This document shows, piece by piece, positions 35,707 through 43,532 of a stretch of 64,000 nt of DNA (position 1 is the first letter of the stretch; the number at the start of each line of letters is the position of its first letter). The DNA is from RH-AL1 sp965198485 (GTDB lineage Bacteria > Pseudomonadota > Alphaproteobacteria > Rhizobiales > Beijerinckiaceae): contig CBDAPQ010000005.1 of NCBI GenBank assembly GCA_965198485.1, positions 3,720,001 through 3,784,000 on the forward strand. The letters run 5' to 3'. Made by a program: the position numbers and the translations under genes. Under the pieces are notes generated by a model. It was not told where the DNA came from. It made no database searches and saw only the letters and a program-made list of their open reading frames with translations.

Positions 35707-35857
35707 CCCTTCTCCCCTTGCGGGAGAAGGTGCCCGAAGGGCGGATGAGGGGTCGGGCAACCTCGCCGGTCCTACCTGCCGCCGCTCCCAATTTTCCAAG
35801 ATCGCCCGACCCCTCATCCGGCGCTTCGCGCCACCTTCTCCCGCAAGGGGAGAAGGG
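35707..35857. repeat. Palindromic repeat family A, complete copy 1
   Basis: About 150 bp whose halves are inverted copies. It starts CCCTTCTCCCCTTGCGGGAG and has GGTGCCCGAAGGGCGGATGA and GGGTCGGGCAA in the left half; the right half ends in the reversed order, AAGGGGAGAAGGG. Another complete copy is at 57891-58045 and partial ones near 9592 and 37051. This is a known type of large palindromic intergenic repeat in alphaproteobacteria. Confidence 0.8.
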
Positions 35858-35900
35858 ATCGTCCTGCCTGACTCTTTCCTTGCGAGCTGGTCCCGGCAAG

Positions 35901-36082
35901 GTGGAGCCGTCCACGTGGCGTCGTCTTCCCGGGGGCGAGCGAAGCGAGAGCCCGGGACCCATGACAACGGGACCCATGACACCGCGCGTGCCGGATCGAG
36001 CGGCATCGTTCCGCCTCTCTTTCGACCGCGTTGTCATGGATTCCGGGCTCGCCTTCGGCGCCCCGGAAAGACGGACGCGGGG
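35901..36082. repeat. Dispersed repeat family B, copy 2
   Basis: Shares most of its about 180 bp with 30132-30292, with small insertions such as a duplicated CCCATGACA segment near 35950-35980. It lies next to repeat A in a gene-free stretch of about 620 bp (35545-36165). Confidence 0.7.
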
Positions 36083-36165
36083 TGCCGCGGCTTGTTTGGC
36101 GGGATGCGCGCTTGCGTGCCGGACGTCGCTTCCGTTCAGATGTCGATTGATCAGGAGAAGCCACC

Positions 36166-37035
36166 ATGTGCGACGACGACATCCACCAGGGCATCGCCCA
36201 TGACCCCGGCCTGTCGAGGCGCGACTTCGCGCTGACGTCGGGCACCGCCGCGCTGGTGCTCGCCACCGGCGCGGCCGCAGCGACCGCCGACGTGGTCGAG
36301 ACCGACGTCGACATCAAGACGCCCGACGGCACGGCGGACGCCGCGCTGTTCCGCCCCTCGGCCGCCGGCAAGCACCCGGCGGTGCTGATCTGGACCGACA
36401 TCCTCGGCCTGCGGCCGGTGTTCCGGCAGATGGGTCGCCGCCTCGCCGCGCAGGGCTACGTCGTGCTGGTGCCCAATCCGTTCTACCGCGTGCGACGCGC
36501 GCCGATCGTCGACGGCGCCTTCGATTTCACCAAGCCCGAGGACCGCGCCAAGGTGATGCCGCTCGCCGCCGCGCTGACACCGGAGGGCGGCGCCAGCGAT
36601 GCCAAGGCGTTCGTCGCCTTCCTCGACGCGCAGCCGCAGACGGACACGGGCAGGAAGGCCGGCGTGCAGGGCTATTGCATGGGCGGCCCGCTCGCCTTCC
36701 GCACCGCCGCCGCCCGCGCCGACCGCATCGGCGCCGCCGCCACCTTCCACGGCGGCGGCCTGGTCACGGACAAGCCGTCGAGCCCCAACCTGCTGATCCC
36801 GAAGATGAAAGCGTCCTTCTACTGCGCCGTCGCCGCCAACGACGACAAGAAGGACCCCGCAGCCAAGACGGTGTTGCGCGATGATTTCGCCAAGGCGCAG
36901 CTGCCGGCCGAGGTGGTGGTCTACGAGGGCGCCAACCACGGCTGGTGCGTCGCCGGCAGCGCCACCTACGACGCGGACGCCGCCGAGCGCGCCTGGGCGA
37001 AGCTCACGGAGCTGTACGCCAAGGTGCTGGCCTGA
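36166..37035 (+). CDS. Exported dienelactone hydrolase family protein
   Basis: 289 residues from ATG 36166, behind AGGAG. A Tat-like signal (SRRDFALTSGTAALVLATG) lies at about residues 17-35. The alpha/beta-hydrolase core has VLIWTDILGLRPVF, the Cys nucleophile in GYCMGGPLAFR, an Asp in ANDDKKDP and the His in GANHGWCV, the Cys-Asp-His triad of dienelactone hydrolases. Such enzymes open lactone rings or cleave other esters; in this exported form the substrate is unknown. Confidence 0.88.
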   Translation: MCDDDIHQGIAHDPGLSRRDFALTSGTAALVLATGAAAATADVVETDVDIKTPDGTADAALFRPSAAGKHPAVLIWTDILGLRPVFRQMGRRLAAQGYVVLVPNPFYRVRRAPIVDGAFDFTKPEDRAKVMPLAAALTPEGGASDAKAFVAFLDAQPQTDTGRKAGVQGYCMGGPLAFRTAAARADRIGAAATFHGGGLVTDKPSSPNLLIPKMKASFYCAVAANDDKKDPAAKTVLRDDFAKAQLPAEVVVYEGANHGWCVAGSATYDADAAERAWAKLTELYAKVLA

Positions 37036-37050
37036 CGCGGGCGGGAATCT

Positions 37051-37105
37051 CCTTCCCCCTTGTGGGAGAAGTGACGCGAAGCGCCGGATAGGGGGTCGCT
37101 CGATC
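37051..37105. repeat. Partial palindromic repeat family A
   Basis: CCTTCCCCCTTGTGGGAGAA followed by GAAGCGCCGGATAGGGGGTCG, corresponding to one half of repeat A. The rest of 37036-37326 shows no gene. Confidence 0.55.
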
Positions 37106-37326
37106 CTGGGAAGTTATGAGCCGCCGCGCATCGATCGATGGACGCGGCGGAGACAGCGTGCACCGCACGCTGAAGCCTAGTCTAGCACTACGATCCTCGT
37201 CGTGGAGACCACCGAAGGTTGAGGTGCGGCCCGATCCTTGCTCGAATTACGCGCGATTAACGCCGCTTTAACCATCCATCTCACCAAATGGTGTGAAGGC
37301 GGATTGGCGCGGGAAGGGATAGAGTT

Positions 37327-38136
37327 TTGCTCGAGGACGCACTTGTCAGCCATCAAGATTGCGGCGCTGCCGCCGAGGGCTGGACTGTAAAGGCGCCGAC
37401 GCGCCGCATCCTCGTAGTGCTGCATCAGGAGCACTCCAGCCCCGGCCGCGTCGGCCGACTTCTACGTGAAGCCGGATACAGCCTTGACATACGTCGACCC
37501 CGGTTCGGCGATCTTCTGCCGCGCACGATGGACGCGCACGACGGCGCGATCGTCTTCGGCGGTCCGATGAGCTGCAACGACGACGAAGCCTGGATCCGCC
37601 AAGAGATCGGCTGGATCGGCGTGCCGCTGCGTGCCGGAAAGCCGTACCTCGGCATCTGCCTCGGCGCGCAGATGTTGGCGCAACACCTTGGCCAACGGGT
37701 CGCGCCGCACCCGCAAGGACGGGTCGAAGTGGGGTTCTACCCCATCCGCGCCACGGCGCACGGTCTTCGGGCCTGGCCAGAGAACTTCCCGACCAAAGTC
37801 TACCAATGGCACCGCGAAGGCTTCGACCTGCCGGCCGGCGCGACGTTGCTGGCCGAGGGCGACGACTTCGCGGCACAGGCGTTCCGCTACGGCCGCGGCG
37901 CGTACGGCTTGCAGTTTCACCCGGAGGTGACCTATCAGATGATGTGCAGGTGGACCACCGCCGGCAGCGAGCGCATGGCCATGCCGGGCGCCTTCTCGCG
38001 CGAGCACCATTTCCGCGACTGGTACCAGCACGATGCTATGGTGGCGCGCTGGCTCTCCTCTTTTCTCGGTCGTTGGCTCGCCGGGGAGTCCGCACGCGCC
38101 CTGCGCCCGATGACGCCGCAGCCGCGCTTCGCGTGA
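37327..38136 (+). CDS. Class I glutamine amidotransferase-like protein
   Basis: 269 residues. The core has RILVVLHQEHSSPGRVGRLL, GAIVFGGPMSCNDDEAW and the nucleophile Cys111 in LGICLGAQMLAQHLG, with the catalytic His and Glu in LQFHPEVTYQMM. This is the stand-alone GATase1 type related to GMP-synthase amidotransferase domains and gamma-glutamyl hydrolysing enzymes. It is not a fused synthetase, so the acceptor is unknown. The TTG at 37327 is the only start that retains the whole open frame; the first 25 residues are outside the domain, so a later start is possible. Confidence 0.85.
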   Translation: MLEDALVSHQDCGAAAEGWTVKAPTRRILVVLHQEHSSPGRVGRLLREAGYSLDIRRPRFGDLLPRTMDAHDGAIVFGGPMSCNDDEAWIRQEIGWIGVPLRAGKPYLGICLGAQMLAQHLGQRVAPHPQGRVEVGFYPIRATAHGLRAWPENFPTKVYQWHREGFDLPAGATLLAEGDDFAAQAFRYGRGAYGLQFHPEVTYQMMCRWTTAGSERMAMPGAFSREHHFRDWYQHDAMVARWLSSFLGRWLAGESARALRPMTPQPRFA

Positions 38137-38205
38137 GTGCTTGACAGAACCACCGCGCTGGCCTGCACGTTGAGAGCAGCGAAATGCCCGCGTCAGAGTG
38201 TTTGC

Positions 38206-39447
38206 ATGCCTATGCCACGCGTCCTTCTCGCCGCCATCGTCGTATCGACCCTCACCGCACCGAGCGCGGCATACGCCGGCGCCAAAGCGACCTGGAAGGA
38301 TCGTTTCGACCAGATTGTCGAAACCTTCTTGGGCGACCCGGCCGCTGGCGTCGACATCGACATGAAGCACGTGCTCGATCGATGGCGGGAAATGCATCCC
38401 AAGCCGCTCGAAACGCTGTCGGCCGCGGATGCCCGGCGTCAGCCCTCGCCGATCGAGGCCGCTCAGGACTTGGCGAAGGACAGCCACGTGGCTCTCGTGC
38501 CCGCAAGCGTGTCCGTCAAGTCTCTCACCTTCACGGGACCCGCGGGCGACCCCCTGGCGATCAAGGTCTACACTCCCGCGCGCGCAGGCGATGACAAGCC
38601 GCTTCCCGTCGTGGTGTTCTATCACGGCGGCGGCTTCGTGCTGGACAACACCGCAGGCTCCGAAGCTTCCGCCCGTGCCATCGCCGAACCTTCCGGCGCC
38701 ATCGTCGTGACGCCGGAGTACCGGCTCGCGCCGGAGCACAAGTTTCCCGCGGCGCAGGACGATAGCTTGGCCGCCTACAAGTGGGTCCTGGAGAACGCCG
38801 CCAGCTTCGGCGCAGACTCTTCGCGCGTCGCCCTGGCTGGCGAGGGCGGCGGCGCCCTCCTGGCCGCCGATACCGCGATCGCCGCCCGCAAAGCCGCTTT
38901 GCCGAAGCCGTCAGCGCTCATCCTGATCGCGCCAGCCGCCGGCACCGATCTCAAGACAAACTCCTGGCTGGAGGATTCCGCCGCGAGGCCGTGGAACAAG
39001 AAGGCCGTGGAATGGGCGCTCGGCCTCTACTTCGCCACTCCGGACGACAGGGACGATCCGCGCATCGACCTTGTCGGCAAGGCCGATGTCGCCGGCCTGC
39101 CGCGGACGACCATCGTGACCGCCGAGATCGATCCTCTGCGCTCGGACGGTGAACGCCTGGGCGGCAAGCTGAAACGCGCAACCGTGCCGGTTCAGATGCG
39201 CGACTATCCCGGCGTCACCCACGATTTCTTTGGCATGAGCGGCGTGGTCGAGAAGTCGGCGATGGCGCAGTCCTTCGTCGCCGACCAGCTCCGCGAGGCG
39301 TTCGCACCAAAGGCGAGCGCGACGGTGGCTCTCGAGGCGCTCGGCGTCTCGCCCTACCCCGAGGCCGCCGATCCCGCTACCAATTCGACCTCTGCCGCCA
39401 CGCCGAACGTCCCGACGACGCAGCCGATGAACGACAAGAAGAACTAG
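38206..39447 (+). CDS. HSL-type alpha/beta hydrolase fold protein lacking the catalytic Ser
   Basis: 413 residues with a signal peptide (VLLAAIVVSTLTAPSAAYAG). The hormone-sensitive-lipase-like fold is supported by the oxyanion-hole VVFYHGGGFVLD, TPEYRLAPEHKFPAAQDD, the acid in TAEIDPLRSDGERL and the His in YPGVTHDFFGMSG. The nucleophile elbow, usually GDSAGG, reads GEGGGA here, so Ser is replaced by Gly and normal esterase chemistry is not expected. The C-terminus ends in a Thr/Asn/Pro-rich tail. It may be a pseudoenzyme or binding protein in the periplasm. An ATG at 38212 is an alternative start. Confidence 0.85.
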   Translation: MPMPRVLLAAIVVSTLTAPSAAYAGAKATWKDRFDQIVETFLGDPAAGVDIDMKHVLDRWREMHPKPLETLSAADARRQPSPIEAAQDLAKDSHVALVPASVSVKSLTFTGPAGDPLAIKVYTPARAGDDKPLPVVVFYHGGGFVLDNTAGSEASARAIAEPSGAIVVTPEYRLAPEHKFPAAQDDSLAAYKWVLENAASFGADSSRVALAGEGGGALLAADTAIAARKAALPKPSALILIAPAAGTDLKTNSWLEDSAARPWNKKAVEWALGLYFATPDDRDDPRIDLVGKADVAGLPRTTIVTAEIDPLRSDGERLGGKLKRATVPVQMRDYPGVTHDFFGMSGVVEKSAMAQSFVADQLREAFAPKASATVALEALGVSPYPEAADPATNSTSAATPNVPTTQPMNDKKN

Positions 39448-39481
39448 CGACGGCTCGCCGGCAGCCGTGCTAACGCGCGGC

Positions 39482-40282
39482 ATGGCTCGCAGGAACAAGC
39501 ATCCGTCCGCGCAAATCAACGCCCGACCGCCGTATGACTCGGCGCGGGAACGGAGGTCTGCACGCGGCGAGACGGTTGAAATCTACGGCTTTCACGCGGT
39601 GCTGGCAGCGCTGACGGGCCGTCACCGCAGGCTGCACGCGATCCACGCCACGACGGCCGCCGCGGGGCGGCTCGCCTCCGAGATCGCAGCTGCCGGCCTC
39701 ACGGCGACGATCGCGACGACCGAGGAAATCGCACGACGCCTTCCGTCCGCCGCCGTGCATCAGGGTGTGTTGCTCCTGGCCGGCCCCATCGAGCTCATCG
39801 ACCTCGGCGACATCGTCGATCGGAGCGGCATCGTGCTGGTGCTCGATCAGATTACCGATCCCCACAACGTCGGCGCCATCGTGCGCACCGCGGCGGCCTT
39901 CGCCGTAGATGCGGTCGTGACCACGGCGCGGCACTCGCCCGAACTGTCCGGCGTGCTCGCCAAGGCGGCTTCGGGAGGTTTAGACCACGTGGCTGTTGCG
40001 GAAGTTGTCAATCTCGCCCGCGCGCTCGAGGAACTCGAGCAGATGGGCTATTGGCGCATCGGGCTCGACAGCGACGGCGAAACCAGCTTCGAGGCGGCAC
40101 CGCTGCGTCGTCCGGTAGCGCTGGTCCTCGGCGCCGAGGACAAGGGCCTGCGTCGCCTCACGCGGGACGGTTGCGACGTCGTGGCCCGGCTCGACATGCC
40201 CGGTGCCATCAAGAGCCTCAACGTATCTAACGCCTGCGCCGTGGCGCTCACGATGGTGTGCCAGCGCCTGCCGCCGGCCTGA
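39482..40282 (+). CDS. rlmB: 23S rRNA (Gm2251) 2'-O-methyltransferase, SpoU/TrmH family
   Basis: 266 residues from ATG 39482. The N-terminal substrate-binding domain contains IYGFHAVLAALTGRHRRLHA. The SPOUT methyltransferase domain has ITDPHNVGAIVRTAAAF (motif 1), LVLGAEDKGLRRL (motif 2) and GAIKSLNVSNACAVAL (motif 3), which form the knot and SAM site. This composition is RlmB, which modifies G2251 in the P-loop of 23S rRNA; other TrmH-type targets are less likely. Confidence 0.92.
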   Translation: MARRNKHPSAQINARPPYDSARERRSARGETVEIYGFHAVLAALTGRHRRLHAIHATTAAAGRLASEIAAAGLTATIATTEEIARRLPSAAVHQGVLLLAGPIELIDLGDIVDRSGIVLVLDQITDPHNVGAIVRTAAAFAVDAVVTTARHSPELSGVLAKAASGGLDHVAVAEVVNLARALEELEQMGYWRIGLDSDGETSFEAAPLRRPVALVLGAEDKGLRRLTRDGCDVVARLDMPGAIKSLNVSNACAVALTMVCQRLPPA

Positions 40283-40287
40283 CCCGC

Positions 40288-41628
40288 TTAATCGCGCACG
40301 GGTGATTCATGACGGGCTTTTTCCGACTTAGGCGTCCGCTTGAAGCTTTCGCGACGGCCGAACAAGGTTGAGAGGATCGAAGGGGCATTGCTGAGGCTGA
40401 TGAAGATCATCGCCGGCGGCAGCATCAGCACCGTCGCAAAATAGCGCCACACCGGCCCGCGGCGCAGCGTGACGTAGGGCATGAAAGTCATGCCAAGCGC
40501 GACGACGAGGACGAGGCTCCAGACCACGACCGAGATGCCGACGTAAGGGCCGCCGTGACCGCCACGCAGGATCACGCAGGCGAAGAGCGACACGATGGCG
40601 ATGGCGGCGCAGGGATAGAACAGCTGCACGAAGATAAGGAAGCAGGCCGAGAGCTTGAAGCCGACGCTCCAGGGTGCCCGCCAGATCGTGAAAAGCAGCT
40701 TACGCGCGACCTCGACGAAGCCGGTCGACCAGCGGCGCTGCTGAACACGCCAGTGCGAGACGCGCTCCGGCACGAGGCCCGGGATCGCTGGCTCGGCGAC
40801 AAAGAGGCCGTGCCAGCCGGCGAGCGCCACGCGAATGGTCAGGTCGAGGTCCTCGACAAGAGAGTCGGACGACCAGCCGCCCGCCTCGTAGATCGCCTGT
40901 CGCCGCCAGATACCGCCGGTGCCGTTGAACTGGAACATCCAGCCGCCGCGATAGCGCCCGGCCTGCTCCACCATGAAATGAGCATCGAGCATCATACCTT
41001 GGATGCGGGTCAGCAGGTTGGTCCTGTAATTCGAGAATTCGCAGCGCGATTGCAGGAAACCGGCATCGGGATCGGCCAGCAGCACCGGCACGACGTCACG
41101 TAGCCAGTGCGACGGCGGCCGAAAATCGACGTCGAGCATCGCGATCAGCGGTTCCCGCGTGGCCGCAAGGCCTTCCGCCAGCGCTCCGGCCTTGAAGCCG
41201 GCGCGTTCGGTGCGGTGGCGATGTTCGACCTGCACACCCTCGCTCTCGAGCGTGGCGGCGGCGTACGCGATCATATCCACGCTCTCGTCGGTCGAATCAT
41301 CGAGAATTTGGATGCGTAGCCGGTCGCGCGGCCAGTCGAGCGCCGCTGCGGCCCGCATTGCGCCGATTGCCACCTCATGCTCGTTGTAGACGGGGATCTG
41401 CACCAGGACCGGCGGCATGTCTGCCTCGCGCACGAAAGCGCGCGGCAGATGGTTGCGCCAATGCGGCGGCCCAAGCACGTCATACAGCCGGATCGCGATC
41501 AGGGCGACGAAACCACATCCGACCAGGATGAGGCCGGCCACGGAGACGTAGAGGCAGGCCTCGCAAGCGGCGAGCAGGAGCCTGTAGAGGATCAAGGAAG
41601 AGCCTGCTTGAGAAGGAGCACGAGTCAC
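40288..41628 (-). CDS. Processive-type GT2 glycosyltransferase (cellulose/mannan synthase-like)
   Basis: 446 residues. Two N-terminal hydrophobic segments precede the catalytic domain, which shows DDSTDESVD, DVDFRPP (DxD), the acceptor-site EDLDL (TED-like) and QQRRWSTGF (QxxRW). Three to four C-terminal membrane helices follow. This is the architecture of beta-mannan/glucan synthases of the CslA/cellulose synthase type, extruding a polysaccharide. No BcsB/BcsC or export partner is adjacent. It converges with rlmB, ending 5 bp from its stop. Confidence 0.9.
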   Translation of the reverse strand: MTRAPSQAGSSLILYRLLLAACEACLYVSVAGLILVGCGFVALIAIRLYDVLGPPHWRNHLPRAFVREADMPPVLVQIPVYNEHEVAIGAMRAAAALDWPRDRLRIQILDDSTDESVDMIAYAAATLESEGVQVEHRHRTERAGFKAGALAEGLAATREPLIAMLDVDFRPPSHWLRDVVPVLLADPDAGFLQSRCEFSNYRTNLLTRIQGMMLDAHFMVEQAGRYRGGWMFQFNGTGGIWRRQAIYEAGGWSSDSLVEDLDLTIRVALAGWHGLFVAEPAIPGLVPERVSHWRVQQRRWSTGFVEVARKLLFTIWRAPWSVGFKLSACFLIFVQLFYPCAAIAIVSLFACVILRGGHGGPYVGISVVVWSLVLVVALGMTFMPYVTLRRGPVWRYFATVLMLPPAMIFISLSNAPSILSTLFGRRESFKRTPKSEKARHESPVRD

Positions 41629-41671
41629 CCGTCGCGCAGCCCCGTGGCCTAACGAAGGCGACCGGGAGGCG

Positions 41672-42208
41672 TCAGCCCTTGGCAGCCTTGGCGCGTTCGA
41701 TCGCCTCGGAGATCAGGCTCTTTGCCTTTTCGGCGTCGCCCCAGCCGGTGATCTTCACCCACTTCGTCTTCTCGAGATCCTTGTAGTGCGCGAAGAAGTG
41801 CTCGACCTGCTCGATGGTGATGCTCGGCAGGTCGGTGTAGTTGTGGACCTTCTCGTAACGCCGCGTCAGCTTGTTGGTCGGCACGGCGATGATCTTCTCG
41901 TCGCCGCCGGCCTCGTCTTGCATCAACAGCACGCCGACGGGGCGGCACGAGATCACCGCGCCGGGCACGATCGCGCGGGTGTTGCAGACGACAACGTCGC
42001 AGGGATCGCCGTCCTCGGACAGGGTATGCGGAATGAAGCCGTAATTCCCGGGATAGCGCATCGAAGTGTAGAGGAAGCGGTCGACCACCAGGGCGCCGGA
42101 CTCCTTGTCCATCTCGTACTTGATCGGCTCGCCCCCGATCGGCACCTCGATGATGACGTTGATGTCTTCGGGTGGGTTCTTGCCGATGACAAGCTTCTCG
42201 ATCTGCAT
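41672..42208 (-). CDS. ppa: Inorganic pyrophosphatase (family I)
   Basis: 178 residues, full length. The family I active-site residues are visible in VPIGGEPIKYEMDKESGALV, RYPGNYGFIPHT, DGDPCDVVV (the three Mg-binding Asp region) and NKLTRRYEKV. It hydrolyses pyrophosphate to phosphate in the cytosol, driving biosynthesis. It ends 43 bp from the start of the glycosyltransferase on the same strand, so they may be co-transcribed. Confidence 0.97.
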   Translation of the reverse strand: MQIEKLVIGKNPPEDINVIIEVPIGGEPIKYEMDKESGALVVDRFLYTSMRYPGNYGFIPHTLSEDGDPCDVVVCNTRAIVPGAVISCRPVGVLLMQDEAGGDEKIIAVPTNKLTRRYEKVHNYTDLPSITIEQVEHFFAHYKDLEKTKWVKITGWGDAEKAKSLISEAIERAKAAKG

Positions 42209-42359
42209 GGCTGGCTCCGCGCGGCGCAGGCGGCCCGCGCTCGATGGATGGGACGCGCGCCGCAGCGAGCGAGGCGCGCTGCCTAGCAGAGGCTCAGGGA
42301 CGAGGGAAGTTGACGAACGTCGTTTTGCTTTGGCGCAGCTTTGGCAAAGCCGCGCTTCG

Positions 42360-42911
42360 CTATTTTCCGAAGACCTTGACGAGCCCGATAATCAGCCCTG
42401 CCGTCGCGAGAAAGTTGAAGCCTATAGCCGTCACGATCCAGCGGATGGTATCCGCACGTAGCAGGCTGATTTCTTTGACAAGCCGGACTTCCAACGAAGC
42501 GATTTCGGCTGAGATCTCGGCTTTGAGCGCTTTGAAGTCGGTCTTCAAGGCTGCAAGCTCAATCTTCAATGTTGCCACATCGCTCTTCAGGACAGCCACG
42601 TCGCTCTTCAAGACAGCCACGTCGCTCTTCAGGACAGCCACGTCGCTCTTCAAGACAGTCACGTCGCTCTTCAAGATCGCCACGTCGCTTTTCAAGACAG
42701 CCACGTCGCTCTTCAAGATCGCCACGTCGCTTTTCAAGACAGCCACGTCGCTTTTCAGAACCGTCATGCCGGCATTGAATGCGGCAATATCAGCCTTCGT
42801 GGCGAGCTGGTCGTCACCGGCAGAGGCTAAGACGCGGGCGAGTGTCTCAGCCTGCTGGGGCGAGAAACTTTCCTGTAGGTCTTTGGACAGTTGTAACGTG
42901 TCGAACAGCAT
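42360..42911 (-). CDS. DUF1640-like coiled-coil protein with heptad repeats and C-terminal membrane anchor
   Basis: 183 residues from ATG 42911 (MLFDTLQLSKDLQESFSPQQ). After a short N-terminal domain containing AETLARVLASAGDDQLATKA, nine near-identical heptads VLKSDVA or ILKSDVA (residues 51-113) form an uninterrupted coiled coil. It degrades into TLKIELAALKTDF and then a C-terminal transmembrane helix (WIVTAIGFNFLATAGLIIGL). The layout resembles DUF1640/CCDC90-type proteins, which have an N-terminal helical head, coiled coil and tail anchor. Exact repetition at DNA level implies recent expansion. Confidence 0.8.
   Translation of the reverse strand: MLFDTLQLSKDLQESFSPQQAETLARVLASAGDDQLATKADIAAFNAGMTVLKSDVAVLKSDVAILKSDVAVLKSDVAILKSDVTVLKSDVAVLKSDVAVLKSDVAVLKSDVATLKIELAALKTDFKALKAEISAEIASLEVRLVKEISLLRADTIRWIVTAIGFNFLATAGLIIGLVKVFGK
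42573..42761 (-). repeat. 21-bp tandem repeats encoding heptads
   Basis: Nine copies of a 21-bp unit (plus strand TTCAAGACAGCCACGTCGCT type, with variants reading TTCAAGATCGCC or TTCAGGACAGCC). The near identity at synonymous positions points to slippage or unequal recombination. Confidence 0.9.
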
Positions 42912-42970
42912 ATGCTCGGATCCGGGCCAAGGGATCAATAAGATCGCCGGCGTGGTACGGCAAGAAGGCC

Positions 42971-43477
42971 CTACTCGAACGCGAAAGCCACCCGCGCGCG
43001 CATCTCGGAACCGAAGCGCTCCTGCGCCTCGCGTACGAAACGGCCGCCGAGCCGCCTGTAGAAGGCGAGGGCGCGCTCGTTGTCGGCCAAGGCCCACACG
43101 ATCAGCGACTTGTAGCCATGGTCCTGCAGATCGCCACGGGCGACGTCGAACAGGCGACGTCCGAAGCCGAGGCCCTGGAACTCGGGCGCGATGTAAAGCT
43201 CGAAGATCTCGGCCCCGTACGGCATCGAAGGCACGCGGTTGCGACCGTAGCTCGCATAGCCGCTGATCGTCTCGTCGAAGTCGAGCACGACGAGGCGCGA
43301 TTTCCGCACGATCGCCGAATACCACCACGCCGGCCCGCGCCGCGCGATCATCTTCTCGAGTTCGCGACCGGGGATGATGCCGCGATAGGCGTCTCGCCAT
43401 GCCGCGTCATGCACTTCGGCGATGCCCCGGGCATCCTCCTCTCGCGCATTGCGGATCGTGATGAGCGTCTCGACCAT
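42971..43477 (-). CDS. GNAT-family N-acetyltransferase
   Basis: 168 residues. ITIRNAREEDARGIAEVHDA is the N-terminal strand-helix, and the acetyl-CoA pyrophosphate loop is QGLGFGRRLFDVA after ELYIAPEF. The C-terminal NERALAFYRRLGGRFV is the usual last helix and strand. Substrate not identifiable. It begins 45 bp from the O-antigen-ligase-like gene on the same strand. Confidence 0.9.
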   Translation of the reverse strand: MVETLITIRNAREEDARGIAEVHDAAWRDAYRGIIPGRELEKMIARRGPAWWYSAIVRKSRLVVLDFDETISGYASYGRNRVPSMPYGAEIFELYIAPEFQGLGFGRRLFDVARGDLQDHGYKSLIVWALADNERALAFYRRLGGRFVREAQERFGSEMRARVAFAFE

Positions 43478-43532
43478 AGCTTGATGTTAGGCTCGGATTC
43501 CATTCCGCGGCAAGAGGTTTAAACGGCGGAGA

